Positions 34,844-43,911 of a stretch of DNA of 64,000 bases are shown here, one piece after another. Location of the stretch: positions 186,001 through 250,000 of the forward strand of contig NZ_QXMH01000003.1 in assembly GCF_003568665.1 (NCBI RefSeq), in the 5' to 3' direction. A model generated the notes under the pieces. It was given only the letters and a program-made list of their open reading frames with translations. It was not told the origin of the DNA and ran no database searches. Every line of letters starts with the position of its first letter. Positions within the stretch are counted from its first letter, which is position 1. The position numbers and the translations under genes are program-made. Origin of the DNA: Chitinophaga alhagiae. GTDB taxonomy: Bacteria; Bacteroidota; Bacteroidia; Chitinophagales; Chitinophagaceae.

Positions 34844-35848
34844 TCAGGGATGCGTACACTCATGAAAACTGTCTCCCGCCGGGTAACTGAAAGCGTTCAC
34901 CAGCTTCCAGCGGGCTTTGTACAGCCCCAGTGAAGTATTCTTATATACCAGCGCCCCGTTGATGTCAATGATCTGGTCTGTTCTCCACGTTTCGCCGCCC
35001 GCGCCGGTGGCCCTTGCCAATATGGTGGGGTAGCCGGATGGCCCGGAGGTAACGGACTTCACGGCGGTCTGTGTTTTTACCAGCGTAAACGCCCCGGTGG
35101 TCACGTTGAATTTGTAGATGTGGCCGGAGTTGGTGAGCCAGAGGTCCGTAGTGCTGCCGTGTACGGGGAACAGGTCATGCGCGTTGCCCTGCGGCATGGT
35201 GTACGTGCTTTTCAACGTGAGCTTGGGCGAGGCACAGCTGTTGTTATAGGTGAACACCTTCAGCTTGTTTTTGCCTGCGGCGTAGAGCACCTTGCGGGCA
35301 TTGTCCCACACCACGTTGTGTACATCCTCAAAAAGCACTTTGCCGCCCTGGGCAGACTGGTCGTTGATGTAAGAGTCTACCGTAAAAATGAGCAGGTACC
35401 CGCCCGTGGTGGACGCCGTTACCACGTTGCCGTTGGGCAGCAGCTCCGCGGAATGGGTGTTGCCGCCGGCATAATCGTACCAGATGGCTTTTTTGGAAGA
35501 TACATTGATGAGCGCCACGCCCCCGCCGGATGCAGTGGCCAGTATGTACTTGCCATTGTACACCAGCTTGGCCTCGCTGAGGTTGGAAAACCAGCCTTGT
35601 GCGCCGGAGCGTATCATGGCATAGGAAGCGTTGGCTTTCCATTCCCAGGTAATGGTATTGCCGTTGGCCACGTCTACCATAATGATGCGGGCATTCTTCT
35701 GATCGCAGATGATGATTTCCCGCGGTGTGGCCGCAGCGGCGGCCACGGCGGACCGGGTGTCAGGAACGGGGAGGCTTTCGGGCGCAGTGCTGTCCCGCTT
35801 GCAGGCCAGTGCCAGCATCAGCGATGCGGCAACAAATAGTGGTTTCAT
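34844..35848 (-). CDS. Beta-propeller-like lipoprotein (DUF6528-like)
   Basis: A 334-residue lipoprotein (signal MKPLFVAASLMLALACKRD, lipobox Cys 16). The rest consists of repeated four-strand blades: IIICDQKNARIIMVDVANGN, EAKLVYNGKYILATASGGGV, HSAELLPNGNVVTASTTGGY, HNVVWDNARKVLYAAGKNKL and TYTMPQGNAHDLFPVHGSTT. This is the pattern of secreted Bacteroidota beta-propellers grouped as DUF6528. It may bind a glycan or a partner protein. It stands alone, convergent to the YCII gene. Function not known. Confidence 0.7.
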   Translation of the reverse strand: MKPLFVAASLMLALACKRDSTAPESLPVPDTRSAVAAAAATPREIIICDQKNARIIMVDVANGNTITWEWKANASYAMIRSGAQGWFSNLSEAKLVYNGKYILATASGGGVALINVSSKKAIWYDYAGGNTHSAELLPNGNVVTASTTGGYLLIFTVDSYINDQSAQGGKVLFEDVHNVVWDNARKVLYAAGKNKLKVFTYNNSCASPKLTLKSTYTMPQGNAHDLFPVHGSTTDLWLTNSGHIYKFNVTTGAFTLVKTQTAVKSVTSGPSGYPTILARATGAGGETWRTDQIIDINGALVYKNTSLGLYKARWKLVNAFSYPAGDSFHECTHP

Positions 35849-35928
35849 ATGTGTCAGGTTTATTGGGTGGATGATTCCGGGTATTGCTGTCCTGGATGTT
35901 CCAAACCTTCACTGCGCCGGGCCTTTCA

Positions 35929-36285
35929 TTAATTATAATGCCCCATGGCCTTGTACACTTTTCCTGCTTCATTGAAAGTAAAGAACTCTGCCGCTTTTTT
36001 CCCTGCTATGCTGGTGTAATAAATGATAACGGTGTTAACGCAGGAAAGCACTTCTATCAGCCCGAAAGAAAGATCGGGGTATTTTTCCATGGCCTTGCTC
36101 CAGTAGTCCCGCACATTGTTCTTCCCTTTCAGGGTACCGGAGGGGTCAATGCCCATGGCCGCGATAAAAGGGCTGCTCATTTCAAAATCATCTGTGTAAT
36201 GAGATAATACGCGCTCCAGGTTGTGGCTGTTCCAGGCCGCCACCCATTCATGCGCAAAATCCAATGCTTGCTGACGTGTGATCAT
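35929..36285 (-). CDS. SnoaL/NTF2-like protein
   Basis: A 118-residue cytoplasmic protein with the cone-shaped NTF2-like fold: QALDFAHEWVAAWNSHNLER, VLSHYTDDFEMSSPFIAAM, GKNNVRDYWSKAMEKYPDLS and IYYTSIAGKKAAEFFTFNEA. Family members are small ketosteroid-isomerase-like enzymes or binding proteins. A perfect minus-strand -7 box TAATTTTG (36309-36302) lies 16 bases before the ATG at 36285, so the gene has its own promoter. Substrate unknown. Confidence 0.85.
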   Translation of the reverse strand: MITRQQALDFAHEWVAAWNSHNLERVLSHYTDDFEMSSPFIAAMGIDPSGTLKGKNNVRDYWSKAMEKYPDLSFGLIEVLSCVNTVIIYYTSIAGKKAAEFFTFNEAGKVYKAMGHYN

Positions 36286-36410
36286 TGTCTTTTTTTAATG
36301 ACAAAATTAGCGGGCCGCGCCGTTACGGGAATAGGACAAAAAGGCCATTTTTTTTGTAGCGGCGGCATGGCGCCGGGCCACCGCGAAAACCGGCTGCGCA
36401 AAGTTTCACC

Positions 36411-37028
36411 CTAAAACATCCCGCCTAACACCTCGCTCCCCGGCGTATGCCCGAATTGCCGGCGGTACCGGCGGATGAAATACGAAAGGTCTTCAAAGCC
36501 GCTTTCAAAGCAGGCGGCCGTTACCGGCAACTGTTTGTGCGCCAGCAGGTAGCGCGCCCGCTCCAGCCGCTTTGTGATCACCCACTGCCCCGGGCTGGCG
36601 CCCGTATGCCGCCGGAAGCGGCGTTTAAAGGTGCTCAGGCTCATATGCTGCCCCCGGGCCAGCTCTTCCAGCGGCACGCGGTCTGTGAGGCGGCAGGCCA
36701 CCGGTTGCAACAGGCCGCAGGCCGCATCGTTATCCGCAATGGTCATGTTCACGCTGATGAAATCTTCCCGCTTCACCAGTATATCTGAATAAAGGATGGT
36801 GTTTTTGGGAATGAACAGCGCATCGCCCGCCTTCATTTCGTACTGGCGGCCATTGAAGCACACCACTTTTCTGCCCTGCCGCACGTACGTAACGGCGGCA
36901 TGCGGCATAAAAAAAGCATCTTCAGACGGCTTTTGGTACCGGCAATGCGCTATGTTCACGGCCCCCTCTGCGTACAACAGTCTCACGGCCGCCTTTTTCC
37001 GGTTGAAGTTTTCGAATGGAACGATCAT
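36411..37028 (-). CDS. Short AraC-family transcription regulator
   Basis: A 205-residue DNA-binding regulator. N-terminal cupin-like sensor domain (about 1-90: HAAVTYVRQGRKVVCFNGRQ then GDALFIPKNTILYSDI). The C-terminal AraC double helix-turn-helix (about 115-200) is VPLEELARGQHMSLSTFKRR, then SPGQWVITKRLERARYLLAH and VTAACFESGFEDLSYFIRRY. It is about 60 residues shorter than usual because the linker between the two domains is almost absent, yet both helix-turn-helix units are intact. Its ATG directly follows the stop codon of the GH43 gene (TAG-ATG), so the two are translationally linked. Confidence 0.9.
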   Translation of the reverse strand: MIVPFENFNRKKAAVRLLYAEGAVNIAHCRYQKPSEDAFFMPHAAVTYVRQGRKVVCFNGRQYEMKAGDALFIPKNTILYSDILVKREDFISVNMTIADNDAACGLLQPVACRLTDRVPLEELARGQHMSLSTFKRRFRRHTGASPGQWVITKRLERARYLLAHKQLPVTAACFESGFEDLSYFIRRYRRQFGHTPGSEVLGGMF

Positions 37029-37961
37029 CTATTCTGACAGAAAATGAAAACTGCCGGCGTCAAAGGTAAGCGTATTTCCCAAGGATGCCTTTATGACCGC
37101 TGTTCTGCGCGGGCCTGTTTTTGACGGCGAAAAGTGGGTATGGAACACGTACTGCAGCCCGTTTTTCGTATCCCGGAAAAAATCCCCGTGGCCGGGGCCG
37201 TTATGCCCTATCATGGTTTTGTTGAGAATGGGGTTGCCGCGGTGTTTTGTCCACGGCCCCAGGGGGCTTTTGCTGGTAGCGTAGCCTACGGCATAGTCAG
37301 GGTTGCGGAAGTCATTGGCGGTATACACCAGGTAATAGCGGCCTTTGCGTTTGAAAACGGACGGGCCTTCCGCCACGGGCCATTTGGCATGGGCGGTGTT
37401 TTCCCAAGGCTCGGTAGCCGATATGCATTCCCGCAGGGTGGCGGGTTTGATGGCAGACAGGTCGTCCGTCATTTCCGCTACAAAGATCCTGTTGCCTTCG
37501 GTGAGGCGTACATGGTACAGGTATTTTTTTCCGTCCGTGTCTATGAACACAAAAGGGTCTATCTGCCTCACCGGCGCGGCCAGCGGCTGCTTTACGGCCT
37601 GCCTGAAGGGGCCCAGCGGGCTGGTGCTGGTGGCTATGGCTATCCCTTCGTTGGCCACATAGGCCATGTAGAACGTGTCTTTATACAAAAATACCTGCGG
37701 CGCCCAGAAACCGTCTGTGCCAAACGCATCGCCTTCGTGGAGGGCGTAGCCGTTATTTTCCCCGGAGCGCTGCCAGTGCCGGAGGTCTTTGGAGGTGTAT
37801 ACCTGGAAGCCGGTGCTCACTGCGCCGGTCCCATACAGGTAATACGTACCCTTATGCTGGAAAATGGCAGGGTCTGCAAGGTATATGGCGGAGTCCTGCG
37901 CATGGGCCCGCGGCCCCGTAAAGAGGCAGAAAAGGCCTAAAAAGAGCATGATCGTTTTCAT
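37029..37961 (-). CDS. Glycoside hydrolase family 43 (arabinofuranosidase/xylosidase-like)
   Basis: Exported five-bladed beta-propeller enzyme of 310 residues. Signal peptide ends at RAHAQ. The three catalytic acids are in place: Asp30 (LADPAIFQHKGTYYLYGT, base), Asp135 (RQIDPFVFIDTDGKKY, pKa modulator) and Glu198 (WPVAEGPSVFKRKGRYYLVY, acid). Such enzymes release L-arabinose or D-xylose from plant or other glycans. Its stop is immediately followed by the AraC gene. A minus-strand promoter lies upstream: TTTG (37994-37991) and TTATTTG (37972-37966). Confidence 0.93.
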   Translation of the reverse strand: MKTIMLFLGLFCLFTGPRAHAQDSAIYLADPAIFQHKGTYYLYGTGAVSTGFQVYTSKDLRHWQRSGENNGYALHEGDAFGTDGFWAPQVFLYKDTFYMAYVANEGIAIATSTSPLGPFRQAVKQPLAAPVRQIDPFVFIDTDGKKYLYHVRLTEGNRIFVAEMTDDLSAIKPATLRECISATEPWENTAHAKWPVAEGPSVFKRKGRYYLVYTANDFRNPDYAVGYATSKSPLGPWTKHRGNPILNKTMIGHNGPGHGDFFRDTKNGLQYVFHTHFSPSKTGPRRTAVIKASLGNTLTFDAGSFHFLSE

Positions 37962-37965
37962 GGTG

Positions 37966-37994
37966 CAAATAACGCCGGCGTTACCGGCTTCAAA
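37966..37994 (-). promoter_or_regulatory. Promoter of the GH43-AraC operon
   Basis: On the minus strand, TTTG (37994-37991), 18-bp spacer, TTATTTG (37972-37966), then the ATG at 37961 with almost no leader. A small inverted repeat TTCAA-N4-TTGAA (37989-38002) overlaps the -33 box and could be a regulator site. Confidence 0.4.
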
Positions 37995-38120
37995 TTCTTG
38001 AAATTAACAATATGACCCCTGATGCTGGAAATTGCGGGGGCAAATGTGACACGGTTAATATATAACTTCTTCAATCAGAAGCAGTAGTACGGGCGCCCTA
38101 CTGACATCCTGCTGCCATCC

Positions 38121-38303
38121 TTCGGTGATCCTTCGGTGGTGTTCAGTGCTGGTACGGGTTTGAGGGTGTTTAACCGAAGGTTGACCGAAGGATCACCGAA
38201 CAATGACCGAAGGAACAGCGGGCTTCACGCGGGTGGGTACGGGTGGCACACCCCTGCGGAAACGGCGGCTTCCCGGCAAATTACGGCAGGAACAGCGGGC
38301 TTC
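38121..38303. repeat. Second 11-bp repeat island with long inverted repeat
   Basis: Four ACCGAAGG-type units with a period of 11 bases (about 38173, 38184, 38195, 38206). Their exact reverse complement lies to the left: 38121-38137 (TTCGGTGATCCTTCGGT) and 38184-38200 form a perfect 17-bp inverted repeat with a 46-bp loop. A 16-bp direct repeat AGGAACAGCGGGCTTC lies at 38211-38226 and 38288-38303. No gene and no clear promoter. It resembles the island at 10.4-11.3 kb in style, not in sequence. Confidence 0.85.
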
Positions 38304-38317
38304 CGGGCAAAAAAACA

Positions 38318-38338
38318 GGGCTGCCTCTTGAGCAGCCC
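38318..38338 (-). terminator. Intrinsic terminator of the GH5 gene
   Basis: A 7-bp perfect GC-rich stem (GGGCTGC/GCAGCCC, 7-base loop). On the minus strand it is followed by TG and a run of seven T. It lies just past the stop of the GH5 gene at 38346. Confidence 0.85.
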
Positions 38339-38345
38339 CGGTGTA

Positions 38346-39482
38346 CTATTGTTTCGTGATTTGCCTGATGAAATCTACCTCCTGCTGGCGGTAAGGTTCG
38401 CCGTTCTTGCGGAAAATATCGTGGAACCATACATCCGGCTCTCCGGTGTATTGTTTGGTCCAGGTATCCCAGGGGTAGTTGGTCTGTGACTTGCCTTCTA
38501 TGAAGCCCCAGTTGTAAGCGGCCACCTGGTGCTTTTTGAAAATGGGCATGATGCTTTCAAAGGTGCTGTTGCGCGGGCGGGCCATGTACTCGGTACAGAT
38601 CAGGGGCTTGCCGTAGCGTTGCAGCTGGGCAATGCGTTTTTCCACTTCGGCGCTGTCATCATAAGAGTGGAAAGAAATCACATCAGATTCTGCTATCATC
38701 AGCTTTTCAATCGGCTTGAGGGTGGAGTCCGCGGCCCAGTTGCCAGACCATACGCCGCTGGTAAGCGGCTGCTCCGGGGCGGCGGCGCGCGCCCAGTCAA
38801 ATGATTTTTTGAGCAGGGGCAGCACGTAGTCTACCTTGTTTTTCAGCTCTACCGGGCCGTAAGCGCTTACGTTCGGGTTATCGGGCTCGTTCCATACGTC
38901 CCAGCAGATCACCCTTTTATCGTTGGCAAATTTCTTCACGGTCTCTGTCACGTATTTTTCCAGGCGGGGGTACTGGGTGCTGTCTTGCAGCACCTTGATG
39001 CCGGGGCTTTGTACCCAGCCGGAGTTGTGTACATGCGGTTTGGGATCGCGCTGTTTGCCTGGTGCGGGGAAAGGGTCCCAAACGGAGTCAAACAATACGA
39101 ACATGATGCGGATCTTGTGCCTGTCCGCGATCTGCAGGAATGTTCCCATGCGGTCAAACAGGCCCTGCGGGTCTTGTTCATACAGCAGGTCATGCAGGAA
39201 CACGCGCATGGTGTTCATGCCGATACCGGCCGCCAGGCCCAGTTCCCGGTCAATGGAAGCGGTATCGAAAGTTTCTGCCTGCCACATTTCCAGCTGGTTG
39301 ATGGCGGAGCCGGTGATGTAGTTGGCCCCTACCAGCCAGCCTTGCTGGCCGTACCATTCGTTGGCTTTGGCTGCGTCCCATACGCCGGTTGTTGCGGTGG
39401 TTTCTTTTTCCTGTTTTTGCTGAGGTTGTCCGCAGCCCACTACGGCCGCGGCAGCGAGTGCTACGAGGAATTTTCTGTACAT
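38346..39482 (-). CDS. Glycoside hydrolase family 5-like lipoprotein
   Basis: A 378-residue lipoprotein (lipobox VVGC, Cys 17) with a TIM-barrel cellulase-type domain. The strand-4 catalytic acid is Glu199 in VICWDVWNEPDNPNV and the strand-7 nucleophile is Glu298 in GKPLICTEYMARP. Other barrel elements are GLAAGIGMNTMRVFLHDLLY and HKIRIMFVLFDSVWDPFPAP. GH5 enzymes cut beta-linked backbones (glucan, mannan and others); the substrate cannot be told from sequence. It lies downstream of the susCD-GH88 operon but behind that operon's terminator, so it has a separate unit. Confidence 0.9.
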   Translation of the reverse strand: MYRKFLVALAAAAVVGCGQPQQKQEKETTATTGVWDAAKANEWYGQQGWLVGANYITGSAINQLEMWQAETFDTASIDRELGLAAGIGMNTMRVFLHDLLYEQDPQGLFDRMGTFLQIADRHKIRIMFVLFDSVWDPFPAPGKQRDPKPHVHNSGWVQSPGIKVLQDSTQYPRLEKYVTETVKKFANDKRVICWDVWNEPDNPNVSAYGPVELKNKVDYVLPLLKKSFDWARAAAPEQPLTSGVWSGNWAADSTLKPIEKLMIAESDVISFHSYDDSAEVEKRIAQLQRYGKPLICTEYMARPRNSTFESIMPIFKKHQVAAYNWGFIEGKSQTNYPWDTWTKQYTGEPDVWFHDIFRKNGEPYRQQEVDFIRQITKQ

Positions 39483-39615
39483 AATTTCCTTTTAAATGAT
39501 AAAAAACGACGTGGACAAGCCCTCAATATAGCAATATCTCCCTGCTTATGCAAGCCCCGGCAAAAAGAGGAGGGCCGTGTAAACGAAGGCCCCTGCCGGG
39601 TACCCCGATAAAAAA

Positions 39616-39647
39616 AGGAGGTATATCAAAACGCTGATACACCTCCT
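39616..39647 (-). terminator. Intrinsic terminator of the susCD-DUF5017-GH88 operon
   Basis: A 13-bp stem with one mismatch (AGGAGGTATATCA/TGATACACCTCCT, 6-base loop), followed on the minus strand by seven T. It lies 28 bp after the GH88 stop. A second inverted repeat CCCGGCA/TGCCGGG (39556-39562 and 39594-39600) lies between here and the GH5 start. Confidence 0.88.
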
Positions 39648-39675
39648 GTGTTTTTCTTATGCCTGCTTAAAAATA

Positions 39676-40914
39676 TTATTTCAGGGAAGCGTTGTAACGC
39701 TGCAGCGCTTCTGTAAAATAGTAGTCTGCGTACACCAGCGGTTTGTCTATTTCACTGTTGTGGGGTATGCTGCCCACGCAATGCATGATCATAAAGTTAC
39801 CGTTGGCGCCTTCAGGAGCGCGGTAGGCGGGGCTGCCCAGCGCATGCAGCATTTGCGTGGCGGCCTTGCGGTATTTCTTTCCCTTTTTGTTTTTCACGTA
39901 CCCGCTCAGCTCAAACAGCGCGGAAGCGGTGATGGCGGCGGCGGAAGCATCGCGGTACCGGGTGCTTACTTTCAGCGCGTTAGAGTTGACGCCGGGCGTG
40001 TAACCGGCTTCTCCCGCGTTGAAATCCCAGTAAGGCACTTTGTCTGCCGGCAGGTTCTTGTGGTTCAGGTAGAAGTCCGCCATGCGTTCCGCGGTGGCAA
40101 GGAACCGCGGGTCCCTGGTTTCGCGGTATACCATGGTGAAACCGTAAATGCCCCATGCCTGGCCGCGTGACCAGGTGGAGTTGTCTGCATACCCCTGCGC
40201 GGTTTCCCGGCCTTCTACCTTGCCGGTAGTGGAGTCGTAACATACCACGTGGTAAGAGCTGCCATCAGGGCGTATCTGGTTCTTCATGGTATTTTCCGCA
40301 TGGGTAACGGCAATGTGGCGGAAGCTGGTATCGCCGGTTTCACGGGCGGCAAAGAACAACAGCTCCAGGTTCATCATATTGTCTATGATCACCGGGTAAT
40401 AATAGGTTTTGTTGCCGTGCCAGCTTTTGAAGCCGTTCCATGATTTGATGCTGCCGGTAACGGGGCTGAAACGGGTGCTGAGGGAGCGGGCGGACTGGAT
40501 GAGAATGTCCCGGTAGGCCTTGTTGCCGGTGAGGCGGTAGGCGTTGCCGTAGCTGCAGTACACCATAAAGCCCAGGTCGTGATGTTTGGTGAAATCTTTC
40601 AGCGGCTCCAGTTTCTCCGTCCACGCAACGGCCTGCTCTTCCAGGGCCTTGTCTTTGGTGTGCTCAAAGGCGTACCAGAGGCTGCCGGGGAAAAAACCGG
40701 GCGTCCAGTCGTACATGCTGGTGGTGGTCATTTTGCCGGAGGCGTCCGTAGTGCGGGGAAAAGCCAGCTTGTTGCGGGTTTCCGTTTCTTTCAGCATGTG
40801 TTTCAGCTGCTGCTGCACAAAGGAAAAGTTGCTGTCAATAAAACCGTTCTCCTTTTTGCTTACAGTAAACGCAAAAAGGCCGGCCAGTGCAATGAAATAA
40901 AGTACCGTTCTCAT
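39676..40914 (-). CDS. Glycoside hydrolase family 88 (unsaturated glucuronyl hydrolase)
   Basis: Enzyme of 412 residues that removes the 4,5-unsaturated uronate left at the non-reducing end by polysaccharide lyases. It has a short hydrophobic N-terminus (MRTVLYFIALAGLFAFTV) that may be a signal peptide. The (alpha/alpha)6 domain holds the two key Asp of the family: Asp113 (TKHHDLGFMVYCSYG) and Asp178 (YYYPVIIDNMMNLELLFF). Also typical are STWSRGQAWGIYGF and RDASAAAITASALFELS. It begins 2 bp after the DUF5017 gene and is last in the susCD operon. Together with the nearby PL8 it forms a lyase-plus-hydrolase pathway. Confidence 0.95.
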   Translation of the reverse strand: MRTVLYFIALAGLFAFTVSKKENGFIDSNFSFVQQQLKHMLKETETRNKLAFPRTTDASGKMTTTSMYDWTPGFFPGSLWYAFEHTKDKALEEQAVAWTEKLEPLKDFTKHHDLGFMVYCSYGNAYRLTGNKAYRDILIQSARSLSTRFSPVTGSIKSWNGFKSWHGNKTYYYPVIIDNMMNLELLFFAARETGDTSFRHIAVTHAENTMKNQIRPDGSSYHVVCYDSTTGKVEGRETAQGYADNSTWSRGQAWGIYGFTMVYRETRDPRFLATAERMADFYLNHKNLPADKVPYWDFNAGEAGYTPGVNSNALKVSTRYRDASAAAITASALFELSGYVKNKKGKKYRKAATQMLHALGSPAYRAPEGANGNFMIMHCVGSIPHNSEIDKPLVYADYYFTEALQRYNASLK

Positions 40915-40916
40915 AA

Positions 40917-41837
40917 CTATGGTATCACTTTAATGATAAATTCTTTGACTACGCTTTTTTCGTCGTCAAGCGTGTGGTTGAAAGCTACAAAAGTTGCTTT
41001 ATAAATCCCAGCCTTCGCGTAACTATATGCATGCCCTGTTTTGGCGGGGTCTACAATGCTCTTGACGGGCGTGCTCACATCTGGCGGAATGCGGCCTGCG
41101 TATATGGGTTTGCTGATGATCCAGCTGGTATTGGTGGGCGCGGCGCCGTTGCCGCCAATGATCTTCAGGTCTGAAGAAGTGGCGGCCCAGATGGCGCTGG
41201 CGGGCGTTTTCACATTGCCCAGGCGCGTCCAGAAGCTCACATCGGTAGCCAGGGCCGAGGCCGTATAGGCCTCCCCGTTAACCGTATTTTTTACAGCATA
41301 GTTGGTGATGGTCCACGTACGTTGGGTGCTGCCCGTTACCCCGCTGTATTTGAAGGCAATAAAGAGCGAGTCTTTTTCATTGCTCACCAGGTCTGTCAGG
41401 TCTGCTTCTCCAGACGCCACCACGGTGGCGTTGGTGGCCAGCTTTACGCGGGAGGTAATGTCCGTCCAGGCGGCATCTACGATAGCCGTAGAATCGAACG
41501 CCGTCAGGTTGTTGGTGGCCAACACGGTAAGGGTATTGGCCTGGTTGCCCCATTCCGCTTTGGAAGAAAAAGAGAGGGACACGTTTCCCAGCTGGTAGGC
41601 TACCTGCCTGTTGGCGTATTTTTTACCGGTTTCCCCGGAGTAGAAAGCAATATTGTCCGCATTGCCGGAGAAGATGAAGCGGGTGGTATCTCCTGCCCTG
41701 TAGGTAAATGTATCTGCCACCAGCCGCGCAGGGTCAAGGTGTACCGAAAAGGAAGGCGTGTCTACCTGCATGTCTTTGTTACAGGCGGCTGCCACCAGGG
41801 AGAGGCCTGCGGTTATGATGAATATAGAACGTTTCAT
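40917..41837 (-). CDS. DUF5017-like lipoprotein (SusCD accessory)
   Basis: A 306-residue lipoprotein (signal MKRSIFIITAGLSLVAAACN, Cys 19). Two beta-sandwich-like halves follow: FSVHLDPARLVADTFTYRAG, DTTRFIFSGNADNIAFYSGE, then WTDITSRVKLATNATVV, SLFIAFKYSGVTGSTQRTWT. The pattern matches the DUF5017 group encoded beside SusD in polysaccharide loci, probably an extra surface glycan-binding protein. The in-frame ATG at 41861 overlaps the susD stop; the ATG at 41837 is chosen because the signal peptide starts there. GH88 follows after 2 bp. Confidence 0.78.
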   Translation of the reverse strand: MKRSIFIITAGLSLVAAACNKDMQVDTPSFSVHLDPARLVADTFTYRAGDTTRFIFSGNADNIAFYSGETGKKYANRQVAYQLGNVSLSFSSKAEWGNQANTLTVLATNNLTAFDSTAIVDAAWTDITSRVKLATNATVVASGEADLTDLVSNEKDSLFIAFKYSGVTGSTQRTWTITNYAVKNTVNGEAYTASALATDVSFWTRLGNVKTPASAIWAATSSDLKIIGGNGAAPTNTSWIISKPIYAGRIPPDVSTPVKSIVDPAKTGHAYSYAKAGIYKATFVAFNHTLDDEKSVVKEFIIKVIP

Positions 41838-41860
41838 GTGTATGTTTTTTTGGGAGTACA

Positions 41861-43891
41861 TTACCAGCCGGGGTTTTGCACCAGGTCATGATTCAGGTTG
41901 AGTTCGTAAGTAGGCTTGGGCAGCAGCACATGGCGGTCTGCCACGTTGCGCAGGCCCTGCAGGCCGTTCACATTGCCGGTAGCGGTTACGCTGGCGCCGT
42001 TGGAGGTGGCCCAGGCGGCAAAGGTCTGCATGTCTCCCACAAAATTGCCCCAGCGGATGAGGTCTGCCTTCCGCACCGCTTCAAAACACAGTTCCCGCAT
42101 CCGCTCGTCCCGGATGGCCAGTTGAAACGCTTCACGGCCCAGGCCGGGCGTAAGCGCCGATTCTGTTCCATTGGTAATGGCGGCTGCCGCGGTGGCCGCT
42201 GTACCGGCGTAGGTAAACACGGCGCCGGTCACCGCCGCGTCAGACGCGCCGGAGGTATGCGTGGGCGGCGTATTGGTAGCGGTACCGGCCGTGGTAACGG
42301 TATACAGGTGGCCGCCGTTGGTGATCTGCGTAGCCGCGGCATAGGTAGTGCCGGGTATCCAGGCCGTGCCTATCACCACTACGGGAGCGGATGAGTAATA
42401 GCTGCCCGGCGTCAGGGCGCCGGGGCTGCTCAGGTAAATGCCGGTTACCTGGCCGCCGGATACGATGGCCGTGGCCGCAGCGCCGTGGCCGCCGCCGCCG
42501 GAAATGGTCACGGCAGGGGCGGCGGTATAACCGGACCCGCCATGGCTCACCGTTACGGATTTCACCACGTTGCCCGCCTGTATGCCGTATGCTCTTTTCC
42601 TTACCTGGTCAATATACGTATAGGCGTTGCCGGGGCCGTTCACATAGTTCTCCGCTTCCGCCCGCATTAACAGCACGTCTGCATAACGTATCACAGGCCA
42701 GTTGATATTATAGGTGCCGCCTACCCCGTTGGTATTGCGGATGGCCGCCGGGCAATACTCCCGCCTGAACTTGCCGGCACACATCTGCCATACGTTGTTG
42801 CGGGCCGATCTCACGCGGGGCGTGCCGGAATAGATATAATTGGCGCAGTTCCAGTCACGGCGCACGTCCAGCGAAGATTTGAAGGGCAGGGCGGTGCTGG
42901 CCGCATCCACCTCGTAGGCGTCAAACAGCTTGCGGGTGATCCATACCCAGGCCGCGGAAGAATAAGAGCTGGTGTCTGCCGCTGTAAGGTTGCTCTGCAC
43001 GCCTACAAAATTCCCGATGTCGTTTCCCGGTTTGTTCACCACACCGGCCGCGGCGCCGGAAGAGCCCAGCTCCCAGATGATCTCTTTCACGTCGTACTGG
43101 TCCCTGCTGAGATTGATGAATACCTGCCGGTAATCAGGGTTGAGCGCATGCAGGCCGGAATTGATCACTTTGTCCGTATAGGTGATCACGTCCGCATATT
43201 TGGACACATCGTTCTGCGGGTAACCGGCCCAGTGCAGGTATACGCGCGCCAGCACCGCCTGCACGGCGGTAAGGGTCACCACATCGTTATACCCCAGTTT
43301 GTTGGAGGTATAACCGGCCAGCAGGGTTTCGGCTTCTTTCATATCTTTTTCCACCTGCTCGTACACGCCCTTCTGAGGCGTGGCGGGCATGTTCACTTCA
43401 CTGATGGCCAGGTTCCGCAGCACCAGGGGCACGTCCCCGTAGTTGCTGGCCAGCGTGAAGTACAGGAAACCGCGGAGGAACAGGGCCTGGCCTTTGATAA
43501 TGTTGCGGCGGCCTTCGTCCATGTCGGGTTTGTCAATATTGGCCAGCAGCTGGTTGAGGTTGGCAATGCCTATGTAGGAAAACTTCCAGATGTTGCCGAT
43601 GTGTACCAGCGAGGCGTCATAGTTGTACCGCAGCCCGCGCGCATCGCCGTCTGCCGTGCGGTTAGACATTACCTCGTCCGTAGTGGACACAAAGTTGAAG
43701 CCCATCACCTGCGCATACAGCTCGGGGCGCATCAGGTCTCCGTACACGCCGTTCAGCGCCTGCTGCAGCTGTGCTTCGGAGGTATAATAATTATCTGGTG
43801 TAAAGAAATCCGTTGGTTTGGTGTCAAGGAACTTTTTGCAGGAAGTGAGTCCTGCCATGGCCACACACACAATGATACAAATGCGTTTCAT
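41861..43891 (-). CDS. SusD/RagB-family lipoprotein with a large inserted Gly/Thr-rich domain
   Basis: Surface glycan-binding partner of the SusC encoded 20 bp upstream, 676 residues, about 150 more than usual. Lipobox VAMAGLTSC (Cys 18). SusD landmarks flank an insert: [38 protein letters not shown] and [11 protein letters not shown] before it, and [20 protein letters not shown] plus the C-terminal [19 protein letters not shown] after it. The insert (about residues 440-581, nucleotides 42149-42574) contains [31 protein letters not shown] and [20 protein letters not shown], motifs I know from phage tail fibres and adhesins. The frame continues to a TTG at 43897; ATG 43891 is used. Confidence 0.93.
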   Translation of the reverse strand: MKRICIIVCVAMAGLTSCKKFLDTKPTDFFTPDNYYTSEAQLQQALNGVYGDLMRPELYAQVMGFNFVSTTDEVMSNRTADGDARGLRYNYDASLVHIGNIWKFSYIGIANLNQLLANIDKPDMDEGRRNIIKGQALFLRGFLYFTLASNYGDVPLVLRNLAISEVNMPATPQKGVYEQVEKDMKEAETLLAGYTSNKLGYNDVVTLTAVQAVLARVYLHWAGYPQNDVSKYADVITYTDKVINSGLHALNPDYRQVFINLSRDQYDVKEIIWELGSSGAAAGVVNKPGNDIGNFVGVQSNLTAADTSSYSSAAWVWITRKLFDAYEVDAASTALPFKSSLDVRRDWNCANYIYSGTPRVRSARNNVWQMCAGKFRREYCPAAIRNTNGVGGTYNINWPVIRYADVLLMRAEAENYVNGPGNAYTYIDQVRKRAYGIQAGNVVKSVTVSHGGSGYTAAPAVTISGGGGHGAAATAIVSGGQVTGIYLSSPGALTPGSYYSSAPVVVIGTAWIPGTTYAAATQITNGGHLYTVTTAGTATNTPPTHTSGASDAAVTGAVFTYAGTAATAAAAITNGTESALTPGLGREAFQLAIRDERMRELCFEAVRKADLIRWGNFVGDMQTFAAWATSNGASVTATGNVNGLQGLRNVADRHVLLPKPTYELNLNHDLVQNPGW

Positions 43892-43911
43892 ATGCAAAGA
43901 TTTTTCGTTGA

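Noticed and set aside
38121..38200. Possibility that the long inverted repeat marks an insertion sequence or MITE
   Set aside because: The arms are internal to a direct-repeat array, no target-site duplication is visible, and no transposase is nearby. I kept it as a repeat island.
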